From positions 255,913-319,912 of the forward strand of contig NW_019091364.1 of NCBI RefSeq assembly GCF_001949145.1: 64,000 nt of DNA. The letters run 5' to 3'. Both the position numbers and the translations under genes were made by a program. This stretch comes from Acanthaster planci (taxonomy: Eukaryota > Echinodermata > Asteroidea > Valvatida > Acanthasteridae). The stretch's first letter is position 1. Every line of letters starts with the position of its first letter. This document shows, piece after piece, positions 25,401 through 38,060 of the stretch. The notes beneath the pieces are model-generated. The model made no database searches. It was not told the DNA's origin and was given only the letters and a program-made list of their open reading frames with translations.

Positions 25401-28400
25401 CCATAGTGTGAGAAGAAGTTCTTTAGTTCAGCTTCACATGTCTGTGGAAAAGTTGAAAAGAAAAATATATTAAAGGGGGTCCAAGAATTCTTTTAAGCAT
25501 TGGGTGAAAACAGGAAAAAATCCTCTTCAAATATAATTCAACCTGGCAGCCTGTTTAACAGTTATTCTGTTATAAACATCTCTTCAAGCTCTCAGCTCTG
25601 ATGATCATTACTCAAAATACTGAACAACCTTGACACGACTTCATGCACCTTGGATTGGTTAAACTCGGCTTAAAAATGACTCCTCCAAGTCGGATCTTTC
25701 CCATCACTTCAGAACGCAACAGGAATATTAGCATAACTCAGGAAATTAAAAATAGATATCTGCCATTAGAGATGCCTTGCCTAGCACAGACTCCAAGACA
25801 AACACTCATGTTTACTTAGCTACAGTTATCGCTAGAACCCCACTACCTCTATGTTGAAACTGATACTGTGGGAAAAATACAAAAAATGTCTTACGTTAAA
25901 CGATATGCCTCCCACAAATATCCTGTTTGGGATCATGGTCCCATACTTAGGGGCGTTGGGGGCACTAGGAATTGGGGACGATGCTGTGGAACTGTTGCTA
26001 CCATCAGCAGGCTGTGAATGAAAAAAAAAGAAAGACAATAAAAAAAACACTGAATGTGAAGTTTTCCTAATTGTTTCCAAATGTCAAATCAGTAGCACCA
26101 ACAAAAACAAACAATAAATATCGTCATCTTTGAGCCCTGCCGGAGTTTCTAGATTCAGCAGGGCTAAAGACGAAATTGTTTACAGGGGTATTTTTAAAAT
26201 AAGATTTGAGTATTGATTTAAAATGTAATTTCTAAGCAATTAAAGTAAACACCTTATATGAATCTTGGCTGGTTTACACCATTTCAAATTGATTTCCATG
26301 CAATGAAAGTTGAAAAAAAAGTAGCATCCTTTTTTCTCAAGTTCTATACAACTGTAACGGGAAAGTGTTACTGAATTCATCAATTTGTCAACTGAGTGTA
26401 GGCCTACATGTTCTATACATGTAACTGATCTCACATTTCTCGCTCAGCAGGGTGTATCAACAAATCTGTTTTCTCTATTCATATCGCATTTTACTGCTAC
26501 ATGTACATGTACATGCATGCTGTGAAGAAATTGAACTGTTTCACAAACATTTTGAAGCAAAGCAAAATGGTCACTAAAATATGCCAACGGTTCTGAAAAC
26601 TCATTAGCCTAATCCAGAGCTCAGCTATTACTATCTCCCAGAAAAAAGCAACTACAAATCTTCAAGTCAACAAAGAAAGAATGACCTGCTAGTCCTGTGC
26701 AACCAAGCCACACAACTCCTGCAGACTGTTGCTCAAAGGCAAACCTCATCTCTACAACATCCATTTTTGGCCGTGCATCATCAGTTCATGGCCGTGGCCG
26801 CTCGGCCCATACAACTGTACATGCATCTCACTACAAGAGTCCACACATCATAAACCACACCAGGGTATACTACATGTAAGTGCATACATCGTCTACTTCT
26901 AGTGCAATGCACTAGACACACCAAAGAGATAACACATGACTTCAAGCTGTATCTTGTCTCCAGGAAGGCTCAGATGGCTAACTCCTTCCGTCTACACGTA
27001 TGCACAAACATCATTTTTCAAGTTTATTTATAAAACAAAATGACAGAAAACTGTGAAAAGGAAAGCATCTTTTTAAATAATGACACCCAATATTTTTCTT
27101 CTCATTTGTATTGACATTTTTTACATAAAGAATGAAACTGTTCCTAGAAAAAAGTTGGATCGATGCAATGACATGTCATTATATGCTTCACGCCCATACA
27201 CGTAAAAGTGGAAGAAGTTTTCAAAGAGCCAGCAAGATTTTTCAAAGCACTCGCATGAGCTATCTTGGCATAGAATGTTCTTAGAGTGTTTTCCCATTTA
27301 GTTCTGGACAATCAGCGCTTCAGAATCCTGAAATGTTTCCTTACAATTATGCTGTATTGAGAAGCAATGTTATGTATAAGTGATGTAATGGAACTGGTCT
27401 GATAACACCCTTTTCTTTCGTTTCAGAAATATTAATAAAGGGCACAAATTTACAGCACTTAAACTAACATGGGTATAATAATAAATTAATTCATAAATCT
27501 GAGCTGACTGTTGTACAGGCCAGTCCCTGGTACAGGAAGCTCAATTACATCAAATAATCTGAGTAGCTTAACAATAAATTTTCACAACTGTTGAGCAAAT
27601 ACGCTATAAATCTAATTAGAAAGCAGCTTTGACAAATGACAACATCTGCTCAAGTTGTACACAACCTTGGTGTTCATGGCACATGATTATGGCTATGGAA
27701 ACAGTTAGCTGCGGAGACATGCAGGCTGGCACATTTTATTCAAATGTTGATGATGACAGGTCTCAGGAATGTTGAATGATTCTGTTGAGCTAGGATAAGG
27801 TACAGCCTTGAGAGCAACATTTGTGGATTCCTACCTTTATCAATCTCGGTAATGCTCCCTTTTATTTCACCTCCTGAATTAAGGGTAAAGTACATGCTGC
27901 ATGTAAGTACATGTACTTTACCCAATTAATAGGGGATTATCTCCTCAGCATAAAATTGCTTGAGATCCCCACTAGTTAGTTTCTGAACAAACAAAAGAGA
28001 AAGAAATTCAGGGGAAAAAACAAGTGGAAAAAACCATGACGCAAGCACAACTTGATAAACCAAGACTTTCTTAATGAGTTGATAAGGCTTTCCAAGAAGA
28101 ATGCTGAAATATCCAGCACAGTGCATGTTGTGATCTGTTTAAGACATCATGTGCATTACATCAGTGTCTGAGGCAAGGCTCAAGGATAACCAAAGAACTT
28201 AGAAGTATGTAGGCCACTGGCCTCAGTGTAAATGGTGTAATCTACTTTGCAAGAGACAGACACTGGATTGGAAGTGGGGTGTCTTTATCAGCGAGAAAAT
28301 GAGCCACAGGCCTTTGGACTGTGACCAAAAGCACATACATGTAATTTAAAACATTTGGTGGCTCAGCCATGTTCTGGCAGTTACTGTTTTAACGGAAAAG

Positions 28401-29610
28401 TTTGTGAAATGAGAGTAACTTAAAAGCATAGGGTGTCAAGTGTATTTTTTACCGTAGCTGGGCCTAGCATGAGAGCAGTAATTCTGGGCCCTGTTTTGAA
28501 CAGACTTCTACTGTGTGGACGTAGGCCTCTGACCAAGTAGTGGAAATCAGTATTGCTATAATTTATTACCAATTTCAATGACTTTACATGTTGTATGCTC
28601 TAGAGGGGTTAGGGTTAAAGCTGAATTCAAACTGCATAAATTTCAACAGTTGCAAAATTCTAAAAATGTGAGGAAAAAGTCTTTGTTGTCTCAGGTCTTA
28701 AGAGCCCTTCCCGGCCAAGGTTAACAAAGGATCTGTCCTCTCTCAGAAAAATTGTTGAAACAGATAGGCCCTACTCCTTGATGATATCTGGCCTATGGTT
28801 TAGAAGGAAATGTGAAGACTCGTTCACTAGGGTGAGCTAGGCTAAAGAAAAATGCGGGCTTTGTAACTTTTGAGCAAGTAAAAACTGTCTGGCCAAATTC
28901 CAAATTTGTTTTGCCTGTCCTCACAGTGGACAGGTGGCTAGATAAGACACTACGTGTGTCCTCTAGGCCCAAGTCGGTGAAAACATGGCACAGGGAAAGG
29001 AAACTTACTCAGGCCAGGGCACAAAGACCTAAAATGAAGATGGGCGGCTTCAGGCATCAGTACCCTGGGCCCCTTTTCATAAAGTAGGGCCTAGGCCTAC
29101 TGAGCTAGCCTACATGACTTTCGACAATGCTAAATCAAAGAAGGATAGATTTGATAAGTTCACTGACCGAAGATAGGAAACCATTTCTCACCTAGAAAAT
29201 CCATAAAACAGAGGTTGACCTACGTTAGTAGTAAGGCCACGGTAATGATAGTGGGCTAGGCCTAAAAAAATTGATTGCGCTTTGGGTGGATTGCTAAAAC
29301 TTAAAAGCCCATCACCACTCGGAGTTTTATTCACCATCTACTTAGACTGTCCCTAACAACCACAACACATAAACCCGCATTCGAGACCGGCGGTTTGTAT
29401 GTAATTAAGGCGGATCTTTCTTGACCACATGGCCGGATCTGCGGTACGATTCACCGCTGACGTCTTGACACTCACGCGGTGAAAACAAAAGTCCCGGTCA
29501 CCTTCGCGTGATCTCAACTGTTAAGTATCTCGATCAAAACAAATACAGTTTTACTTCATAAGTAGAGAATAACAACAGTTTATACTTACTCCAGATTGCA
29601 CCTCCGTCAT
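11838..29610 (-). CDS. BOLL: Boule-like RNA-binding protein (DAZ family)
   Basis: Eleven coding exons join in phase to give 1,299 nt (432 residues plus stop). The start ATG at 29610 opens a 7-codon first exon (MTEVQSG), followed by an intron of about 3.6 kb. One RRM follows: RNP2 is IFVGGI (residues 38-43) and RNP1 is KGYAFITF (76-83). The lead-in YGTMIPNRIFVGGI and the later GYSYTYHNGVAYF and IPGQWRWVHPQ are near-diagnostic of boule; the last is the DAZ-type motif (about 221-242). DAZ/boule proteins bind 3' UTRs of germ-cell mRNAs in the cytoplasm and promote translation during meiosis. Vertebrate BOLL is about 283 residues. This one is longer because the last exon adds a Gln6 tract, His- and Pro-rich runs and a basic tail. 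The final acceptor is an AG-AG tandem (see findings). Gene identity is very firm; the 5' UTR and any alternative first exon are not visible. Confidence 0.93.
14265..16230 (-). other. Boule intron 7, no gene seen
   Basis: AT-rich intron of about 2 kb between exons 7 and 8. Its open frames (for example 15919-16110) are low-complexity and overlap one another on both strands. I see no RNA gene and no clear mobile element. Confidence 0.5.
16580..19394. mobile_element. hAT-like DNA transposon remnant with GAGACC subterminal repeats
   Basis: The element starts CAGTGTTGTAGT (16580-16591) and ends with the exact reverse complement ACTACAACACTG (19383-19394), a perfect 12-bp terminal inverted repeat. 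The flanks are TTCCCAAT (16572-16579) and CTCCCAAT (19395-19402), an 8-bp target-site duplication with one mismatch. An 8-bp duplication and a CAGTG-type end are hallmarks of the hAT superfamily. Both ends carry arrays of GAGACC/CAAGACC, and the left array is a 26-bp tandem repeat. The 2.8-kb interior has no recognisable transposase, only short ORFs, so it is non-autonomous or decayed. It lies inside boule intron 6. Confidence 0.72.
16594..16680. repeat. 26-bp tandem repeat, about three copies
   Basis: The unit GACCAGGCAGCTGAGACCAA followed by GACCAA repeats three times and then decays into further AAGACC/GAGACC motifs up to about 16730. It forms the left subterminal array of the hAT-like element. 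Confidence 0.85.
20355..26011 (-). CDS. BOLL: Boule exons 2-6: N-terminal linker and RRM
   Basis: These exons are parts of the boule gene, minus strand: exon 2 26011-25895 (linker and RNP2), exon 3 25441-25350 (TCEAELKNFF, helix 1 to KETKIIADRAGVSKG), exon 4 22033-21976 (RNP1 and FESQEEAVRIL), exon 5 21081-21022 (VFKDKKLNIGQAIRKQ, last strand of the RRM) and exon 6 20379-20355 (only 25 nt). Exon 1 is 29610-29590. Intron phases are 0, 0, 2, 0, 0 and 1, and all junctions keep the frame. Exon 6 is a micro-exon that could be missed by gene finders. It is supported by a clean TTGCAG acceptor, a GTAAGT donor and the phase match to exon 7. Confidence 0.92.
20833..20896. repeat. Hairpin with a tRNA T-arm/B-box loop (SINE-like remnant)
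   Basis: The arm GCGAAAAAACCTCACAAGC (20833-20851) pairs with GCTTGTGAGGTTTTTTTCGC (20877-20896), with one extra T on the right. The loop contains GTGGGTTCGAGTCCCAC, which folds as a tRNA T-arm and contains a Pol III B box. No A box or acceptor stem of an intact tRNA is present, so this looks like a rearranged tRNA-derived SINE fragment. It lies in boule intron 5. Confidence 0.6.
21501..21626. mobile_element. 126-bp fold-back/MITE-like element
   Basis: The 47-bp left arm (21501-21547, starting ATGTGCTTGGC) pairs with the right arm (21580-21626, ending GCCAAGCACAT) at about 37 of 47 positions, around a 32-nt loop. There is no coding potential. It lies in boule intron 4. It could be a MITE or a hairpin-forming transcript; the sequence alone cannot separate these. 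Confidence 0.6.
22034..25349 (-). other. Boule intron 3, no gene seen
   Basis: An intron of 3.3 kb between the two halves of the RRM. It contains the TIR element at 24874-25190 (separate entry) and otherwise ordinary AT-rich sequence with short chance ORFs on both strands. Confidence 0.5.
24874..25190. mobile_element. Tc1/mariner-type MITE candidate, 317 bp
   Basis: Ends CAGTACATTGCAA (24874-24886) and its inverted counterpart TTGCAACGTACTG (25178-25190) form a 13-bp terminal repeat with one mismatch. Both are flanked by TA (24872-24873 and 25191-25192), as expected for a TA target duplication. Internally there are many copies of GTGAAAAG/CACTTGTG-like motifs and a second inward pair around GGTTAAC. 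No transposase is encoded. Confidence 0.6.
26012..29589 (-). other. Boule intron 1, no gene seen
   Basis: An intron of about 3.6 kb. It contains an ACATGT microsatellite at about 26499-26520 and a palindromic motif at 27883-27923. Near 28.9-29.3 kb there are several TAGGCCTA/GGCCTAGGCC-type motifs. The end close to exon 1 is richer in CpG than the rest, which fits proximity to a promoter, but no defined promoter element is recognisable. Confidence 0.5.
27883..27923. repeat. Inverted repeat with 14-bp perfect arms
   Basis: GGGTAAAGTACATG (27883-27896) and CATGTACTTTACCC (27910-27923) are perfect inverted copies around a 13-nt spacer. Weaker pairing continues outward (GAATTAA / AATTAAT). It lies in boule intron 1. 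Confidence 0.85.
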
Positions 29611-32600
29611 GATGGAAAGGTGTCCTGGAAAACCTCAAATGAAATGCCTAAAGTAAAAATTCCCAAGGTATAAACTTGCTGCAATTTAGGCACTGCGTAG
29701 TAAAAAAATCCCCGTGTTTCTCAAATCCTATGCCACCGCGACATTTCAATGTATCTATTTTAGCGTTGGCAGACATCAGCTGGACTTGGAACATACCATT
29801 CATTCCATTCGTAGGGATGTCCCGATGACTACAAACTCGCATGGCATGCAGAGAATTTCCTTACTACGTTGTATATGTAAGTACATGTCGTCCGCAACCT
29901 CAGCAGACATGCTCTCTGGTTGCACTTCTTGGCTAGTTCTCCATTTCAACATTGAATTAAGCCATCTCAAATTAATGTAAATATAGATAGAAACGATGAT
30001 AACATATGAGGTGAATTTTGTACATCAAAAAAATTATTTTCCATCAAAAATTGAGTGTGGACATAAATCACAACTATAAAAACTTGGAAACGAAATAACC
30101 ATCTTCACTATCTGAAGCTGTAGTTTTGAATAATTATCTATCATTTTATCACCCGATTGTTTTTCCTATTCCTAATTAAGTTTTCAATACTGTACAAAAA
30201 ACCTTTAGTTAATGTTCCGGCCCCGGCCCCTCGAAAGGCAGGTATGTAGGTGCGTTCCCTATCAGCGAATGGAATATACCATTAATTTGAAAGCGGCTGT
30301 CAAGATTTATTACCCTCGCCATTTGACCACGCCCACTTTCAACTTTTTGCAAGGTTGACCAGACGCCTTCAATTTCGCGCCTAAAATTCACAGACGTTAC
30401 AGCAAGCCGAGTTATGGAGTATGATGCCACAAAGCACGTCATGCGGTCGAACCAGATAATAATTTTGTTTCAGCAACTAATTTAAGAAAGTAAACTGGCT
30501 GTAACTATGGGTGAATAACTAGGAATAATGTTCATTAATTATTGGTGTGATAGCGTAGTAGCTTGCTTTCCTGCAAACGTGACGCCTGATTTATGCATCA
30601 AACCCTCATGTCATTAAAACGTATAATTTTGTTGGCCCAGAAATGTATTACACTCGTTTCGGGTCCGGTTAATTATGAAGCGCTATCAAGAATATTAATC
30701 AATATTGTCCAGGATCTAGGAGCCCTCTCAAACCCCTTTGAAATGTGGTTCGTTTCCCTTCTTGCAATGACAAAGGGAAAGAATCGCCGATGAATGTCAT
30801 CTATTGTTCTTAAAAAATTACGAGAGCACACAAACACCGGAGGGAGGGGGAGTTACGTCAGAGGGCCCTCTCCTTTTTTTTTTTCAAACACATATCAAAG
30901 ATAAAAATGAATCATCATTTTTCCAGTTGTACGCTCTAAGTAAGAGTGTGAAGGGGTTTGTAGAAGTTCTTTTCACCAAACTCACGAAAATTGATTGGGC
31001 TTCCATTTTGGAGCAATCATGAAAGGTCCCCCTTTTTCTGCGACCCTGGATGGTTCCAGGTACGGCATCGCTTGTTCAATTTGCATGCGCGCGTGTCACG
31101 TGAACAACTAGCCGATCGGTATACGGTGCGCGATACCTATACCACAACAGGCTGGCTGCGGTTGGGAAACATCCGAAACACCAAGCGATTTGTAGAACCG
31201 CAGCGATATTGCAAGTCAAATTATTCCAGTCTGATGCAATTTCTCGAACCACATGTATTAAACTTTCGAAGAAAAATGTCGCCAACAGCAACCACCCTGC
31301 AATGCTGTAGTCTTGACCTAAATGGATCAAATCATTCAACATTATCTGGCTGAAACAATTCCGACTACAATTCTACACAGAAAACACGTCATTTCTGTTA
31401 GGTCAGAAAGCCTCAATGATCTTCAAAGCTATCATGCAATAACGGAGGCACTTCCGGAATAAACACCTGCGTGGTATAGTCTCTGGCAAACATATCTTTG
31501 TCCTAAACCTGTCAATCAAAATAAACCTTTCCTTCGAACAGTGGACTCCTTAAACTTCAATTGCTCCAACTTCAGACACGCCGAAGTTAATCACCTCGAC
31601 TTTCCACGAATGCACCTGGCCTTTTGACAAAACTAGTTGAAAAGAGGTCACCGTTAGTGTCTGATGTTCTCGAGTTCCATTTTTCATGGACTCTCAGTCA
31701 ACATCGATCACACTGCAAGTCAGTGCGTCATCGCCTTCTCGTGACCTTCCAAACAACAGGTGAACGCCCGGTGAAGTTTCATTGTGGCTAGTACCAAGTT
31801 GGCTGATTTTGGGAGCAGGATTAACGCGCTACTTGGGAACATGACATACGAAATTATGCTTGTTATTACGATTTGAATTTTGGGATAATTTGCTCGACTG
31901 TCGAATGGTATTTTTTAAAAATTCTGCTTGATGTTTGGGTTATCAAGAATACAAAAACCATTCTTATTTTTGTCCAAATCGTCCATAAAAGACCAACACA
32001 AAAGTCTGTTTAGTGCAAAAATCGTTTATTCAACTTCAACCAAGTTTATTAACACGTCTGAGTGTGCAATGGAATGACAGGAAAGAATTCAAGGCATTTG
32101 GGACTTTCGTTTTGGACGGACCATTAAACCGAGAAAATATTTACAATAAAGATATTATTAATAGAAAACGCCCAAACTCATGGGACATTTTTTTTTGAAC
32201 AACGCAACACTTCAAGTAACTTCTCGTTAATGATGATGCACACACAGGTAACAGTACCATTTATACACAAAATGACTGCTGCAACTTCCCGTAGGGGGCG
32301 CTATTTTAACAGGGACTATTTTATTACATAATGTAAGTAAACAATGAACAGTCACCTAATTTTTCCTCAACTTGCATAACATTTTTTGACTGGACGGACT
32401 TTTATCACTGGCAATGATAAATGCAAAAATGTGTCTTTAACTATACTACGCAAGTCAATTGACAAGATATGTTTTTAATCATGAAGGCAAACCAATAAAA
32501 AAGGAAACATATGTCATATTTAAGTTCAAATTAAAACTTGTTAATTATACCCTATAGTATTTTGTATATTTGCCATGCCTAAACTTCTAAAACAAAACAT

Positions 32601-32833
32601 GTTTCACTGTCTCTATTCTGATTAAAACAAACCTCCAAGCAAATAATCTTTAGACAAAATATCTGAATATCAAGGCACTCATAGTCATAGTATTGCAGTA
32701 CACTTCCAAACTTTCTAGCATACAATTCTGGATAAACCCTTTTTGCAGGTAACAAATACACATAACACTGGAATAAAATCTGTTGTACCATTGAATAAAA
32801 AAATAAACCAGATGACACAGTCTGCTCCCAGCA
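29611..32833. other. Boule upstream region and DNHD1-like 3' UTR
   Basis: The left part is upstream of the boule start codon and should contain its promoter and 5' UTR. The right part (to about 32010) is probably the 3' UTR of the dynein gene, because minus-strand AATAAA motifs lie at 32320-32325, 32045-32050 and 32025-32030. That leaves about 2.4 kb between the two transcripts. Open frames here (for example 30991-31353, plus, 120 codons) have no domains and are not called. Confidence 0.5.
32025..32050 (-). promoter_or_regulatory. DNHD1: Candidate polyadenylation signals of the DNHD1-like gene
   Basis: Two minus-strand AATAAA motifs (plus-strand TTTATT at 32045-32050 and 32025-32030) lie 20 bp apart, about 790 nt past the stop codon. 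A third candidate at 32320-32325 is closer to the stop. Paired canonical signals support a gene end near 32010. Confidence 0.45.
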
Positions 32834-35800
32834 CTAGGAAGGAGTGATGAAAATTCTCTTCTGTTCCCATACGCTCTCCTCCAGTGTTGACGGCAACTCC
32901 ACAAAGGCCAAGAGGACATGTGTGCTCAGCATGGTGACCTCTGACCCCTGCATGTAGACTGGACACCTGTAGCTCCCTGGACTTCTGGTTAAATTATCCT
33001 CATTAACATCAGATGCCAGAGATTTAACAGTCGGCTTGAACCAGATGATTGGAAGGGGGGAGGGGATATGAGTGAAGGTCACAGACGGGTCAGGAGGGTG
33101 AGGGAGAATGGTGAGGTGACGTTTGGTGTCCCAATCAGCATTGTGGAGTAGGAGACCTGTGATGTAAACACCTTTAGCTGGAGGTGTGGTTGGAGGCTCG
33201 TCTAGAGTCATCACCTTTTGAGGATGTCAAAGGGAAAAGGCTAACTTGACAAGATAGGTTCTGGTAAAAGACAGCACGACCAAAGGGAGGCTTCTGTACT
33301 CAACAAATCAATTTCTTTTATCCAAGGATCCATTTTGTTGGAGAGACAAGCATGAACGCTTTAAACAGCATATGTAATTTGAATTGATGAGAGTCAATCA
33401 TGGTTTAATGTAAGCAGAGCTGATAGAAGAGTCCCAGAAACAACTGATCAGTAAATCAACTCCCCAAAGTGAATATACATCCTGCTGTAATGTACAACAC
33501 CTACCTGTGTCTCTATGATGAGTCTATGGACTTCAATGAATTCCTTCCTTGCATGTTCTTGTAACACACTTCGTAAGAACATCCTGGGGTTTGCGAACAT
33601 GGCCAAATTAAAGCAAACAGCCCTGTCTCCTTCCCACAGGTACCTCTCCAGCTGCAATGCCTGGCTTTTCAACCTATCTACCCACTTCAACACCCCGGTG
33701 CACTTTGGGTGTCCTGGAGGCAGCCAAGACTTGGGCACAGTATCCTGACTCAAAGCCAATAGTGTGTCTTCTACCACCGGGGGTAGGGCAATGATGCCTT
33801 GTGCCGATTGCAGCAGTGAGCCGACTTCTGATTGGATGGCTGTGATCGTCTTTTTCCAAAGATTGATCTCAGAGCTTAGGAAGGTTTCAAGGTAGCTGAG
33901 GCTCTCAGTTGCAGGTTGATCAAAGGGTGGAAGGTCCTCCAGGTCACGCTTGATAGACTGAAGAAGGGAAACAGTTGACTGCCAGGAATATGGAACTTTC
34001 TGTATGATGCATCTCTCTAAGGTCTGTAAGGCACTAGAAATATACCTGAAACAAAACAAATTTGAATGTTCAGAGTCAAAATAGCAGGAGTGACACAAAC
34101 TCACCTCTATGCATTCCAACATCAATACTCACTAGTTAAGCATCCCAAAGTGAGAACAAACAGAAACACATGTTGCCATTTTCATAAAATGTCAGCAACT
34201 TGTCACTGACCTGCCTTCTCTGATCTCCATCATTCCTGGAGTGTCACTCATCAGACCAAGCTGGGCAGGCTGTACCTCATTCTTCATGGTATCAAACACA
34301 CGCTGTAGTCTCCTGGCCTGGGTTCCGCTGCTAGTGCGACTGTGACGCCCCTGGCTCTGACTGGCTGGTAGTAAGGAGGCTATGAGAGAGGCTGCTCCCA
34401 TGGATGCTGGCATTTGCTGAAAGACAGAAGCAACTGCAATAAGACTTCAAGGACTGTAAACTATCCACTGCTGCAAAGTTTAAACCAGGGCTGTATGGTT
34501 CACCAAGCAGAGGAAACAGGGACAGGGTTTACTTTCACTTGCTACAATATTTAACCTTAAACCCCTAGGGTGTATGGAAAATCATAGTGTAATTGAAGGA
34601 CAGAGGACTGTTAGGGTGAACACAGGCTTGGTCTACTGTTGTTTCACTGTTCAGAGTAGGTCTCAAGGTCTTGGTCTCTTTCAGGACCTGTTTGTTTCAC
34701 AACAAAACACTATGAATTGAGGCAAAAGAATGGATTTCAAGAGATAGCTACCTCCACATCTTGCCAGTTCAGGACCAGACTGTGAACCATGGCTTGGACA
34801 ACTCTAAGGTCTTCCTCTTCATCAACACAGCCTCCATAGACCACACTGCTCAGTAACTCCTGAAGGTGACTCAGACCTTCATAGATATTAATTGGTTGTT
34901 GCTGTATCCTCAGCATATCCAAGGCTATAAGAAGATCATTGTGAGACCTGCAATATAAATCCATAAGAACATGGCAAGTACTTAGGAGATCTTATGAAGA
35001 AACAAACTCAGGTGAAGTTCTTTTCCGAACAACTATCACTCTTGGGACATGTAGCCACATCAGAATTTCTCTTAGCTCCATTGCCATACTTTCCTTGCTG
35101 AAAGAGGTTTGGGAAATTTTAAAAGCAAATCTACATTCAATAAAGACAGTTCAAGTCTTCAAAACTCACCCTCAAACCTCCCAGCACTTATTAGCACTTT
35201 TCTCTATTGAGATTTGATGTTTCAGAGAAATATGGAAAAAATTCAAGAAGACAAACTGATCTTAAGTTTCAAATCTGGCGTGAGTAAACCACTTTGTGCA
35301 TTACTGCATATACCTGAACAATCATAAAATGTTTATGATTTTCAAGTCCATGTATCTTCAAGTATTTGTGTGTCCACTTCAATACTAACCAATGGTAATC
35401 CTTGCTAAATCCAATCTGGTTGAATCGCCGTCTCTGTGACAACGCCACGTGTAGCAAGGAAATGCAGAACACCATCTCATTGGTGATCTGCCAGACAAAT
35501 CAAACCATTCAATTATTATTGTGACGTGCAAGCAACTTGCTGACATGCATAGGAGTTGTAAGGATTTTTTTAGTGAAAGGAAAGGGGGTATATAGAAAGA
35601 AAGGTTGAATTTGTTCCTTCTTGGTGCTGGCCACGTTTTTCTGCCATTGTCTGTAGTAAATTATTATTTTAGGAAGGTTAGGGACAGCTACTGATGACAG
35701 AGGTGAAGACATGCACTCTTCTCCTAGTTCAGCTACGAGAAACCTTACCAATACATTTTTTATAGAAAAAAACACTTAAAGGTGAACTTGTGACAGTAAA

Positions 35801-38060
35801 CAGTGAAGAGGTTACTTTCTTTTACTATCAAGTTTTATACTGCAGAGCTTTGTGTACATTGTATTCCTCAAGGACTAACTGTAGCCTACCTTGGCAGTGG
35901 TTGATGTGACCATGAGTTTGCTTGCTTCAAGAGCTCTCATGCCGTCATTGAAAGCATGACGCAAGGATTCCCGTAGGTTAGCTGTGACTTCACAGGTCAC
36001 TTTGATGCCATGTTGTAAGATCAAACCTGGACACAAGATGACAGATACGTAAGTACGTAAGACAACAGATTTCTGAATGTTTACTTGTTCAGGAAGCTGT
36101 CAGGAAACTATTGTATAACAAAAACCACGGTATCTTCCACAAAAGTTGTCTACTTGTTTACTCTGGGAAAAAAAGAAAAAGGAGGAAACTAATACACAGA
36201 ATTGGTCATCTGTTATAAATACTGGACACCTGTGGAAGAACTTGTTTCTTGGTGCAAGGAAATCATTCAGAATCCAGAAAGCTGACCTGGCATTGGGTAA
36301 CGACTGTCTGCCCTCGTGATTAGGAACAGCCTGAACTCGGTGTGTATGCCAGACTTAGGTTCCTCCTCCGGACTGGGAATGGCCTGGGCTTCACTGCCAC
36401 TCCTAGATGCTAAGCTCTTACTGGACTGCTTAGTCTGTGGCCTGGATGGTGCAGATGGGACAGACGGTGCTTCCTTCCCGGAGGAAACCATTTTCTAAAA
36501 AGGAAAACCGCAGCAAAAGTCTCTTACTCAAAGAATCCAGTTAATACTAATACTTAAGTGTGGCTTGAGACTTATCTAAATTTCTATTCAACCAAGCCGT
36601 TCAGCCTATATTAATCTCCAAACTGTTATTAGACACTTGTCATTAAGAACCTCCTCCATACTGTTGACTATGGGTTAGCTCTTAGCCCAGTACCTGAATG
36701 AAATTCAGAATTTCTTGTCCTTCATCATCCATCAAGTCAAAGTTATCAATCACTAGCCAGATTCCTGTCTCAGAACACTCCTCCAAGGCAAGTAGAACCT
36801 TCTGAATCTGTCCCTGTGTGCCAAGGGACACGGTGTGCAAAGTGCGCTCTGGTTTCTGCTGCCGGCAATAACCAGTTAGCTTAGTGATCGGGTGAGTATC
36901 AGTGTGTCCTGAAATCAAAGATCAGTCAGTGATTATGTAGAAGCAAGGGCAAGTTGTATATTTCAGTTTTTGTTACTTCACCAGAACAAAATTGCTTTAA
37001 AAAAGTTTTATGGTCATAGTACTTGTTTGGAATGTCAACATTTTAAAGACAAGACAGATACAGTGTTTGTTCATAATTTTAAGATCTGATGCTCAGCTGA
37101 CATTTTTATAAAGACAAAGCTAGGACACATATTGAAACACTCAGTTTACCAAAACTGAAGATTTTTTAACAGGGTGCAACTTTCTACTTCCACCAAGCAA
37201 TGATATCAACATGTATTCTACCTTCACAGCCACTGTTGATAGCTCCATCCACAGAGTAGCCAGCAGGAAGAACAAACACAACAGGTGTATGTTGATCACA
37301 GTGGTTCAAGACATCCTCCACATTACAAAAAGATGGACGAGCAATGTAGGAGCCCAGCTGGTAGATAGTCAGATCTCTGCATACGCTGAACATCTAGAAA
37401 ATCACAGTGATTGATCACAATTACAAAAGTCATATTCCAATTTGCCTCACTAAAAACTCATCTATGAAATTTACAGAGAGGCAGTTCTAAGGGGCATAGT
37501 ATGAATGACAATGGTGATATCAAGGTGGGAAGAAGGCTAAAGAATACTAACCTTGTCTGGTCTGACAACCCTCCAGAGCAAAGCTTTCTGCGTGAAGGTG
37601 AGATTGGCCAGGCTAGTCCCAGGAATAGGAGCCAACAGGACTGGGTCATGCTACGAACAAAATAAAGACAACTGAATTACAATGCTGTACAGTGACGCAG
37701 GAATGTAACCACACCAGAAGCAGTTTTTTCCTAGTTTCTGATAAGCAAGGAACACACTTCTTCCTTCTAACATCGCTCATGTTGACATTTTAATGAATGT
37801 ACATGTAGACACCTTTACGTCACTGAGTCAAATAAGTTCTTCCTCCTTTTCATTTCCCACAGTGAAAAACTAAAGTCTGCCAGAGGTTTCTTCAAGTCTG
37901 ATGGATTGCCTGACTTTAATCACAAAGCCTGGTAGATCTTATGAGCTGATTGCCTCACCTCAAAGTATTCCTTCCATTGATGGCTGTGGTTGAGTACAGA
38001 CCGAGTGAGACCATGAAAGGCGGGGAATTCCTTCTCTAACTGGCTACAGCTAGACCAAAT
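32834..38060 (-). CDS. DNHD1: DNHD1-like exons: AAA6 and C-terminal domain
   Basis: Eleven exons: 38060-37959, 37650-37552, 37393-37222, 36908-36694, 36494-36287, 36026-35890, 35487-35390, 34947-34752, 34416-34211, 34045-33505 and 33214-32834. AAA6 blocks are FTQKALLWRVVRPDK, TPVVFVLPAGYSVDG, GIWLVIDNFDLMDDEG and IHTEFRLFLITRADS. Just before the last block there is a Ser/Pro-rich insertion of about 45 residues. The C-terminal domain includes LRESLRHAF, EMVFCISLLHVALSQRRRF and the terminal GVYITGLLLHNADWD, SPLPIIWFKP and CPVYMQGSEVTMLSTHVLLA, which are typical of dynein C-termini. The stop codon is at 32834-32836. The 541-nt exon is mostly helical with many charged residues. Confidence 0.86.

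Noticed and set aside
30991-31353. 120-codon open frame on the plus strand between boule and the dynein gene
   Set aside because: No domain, no splice or promoter evidence, and an overlapping open frame on the other strand.
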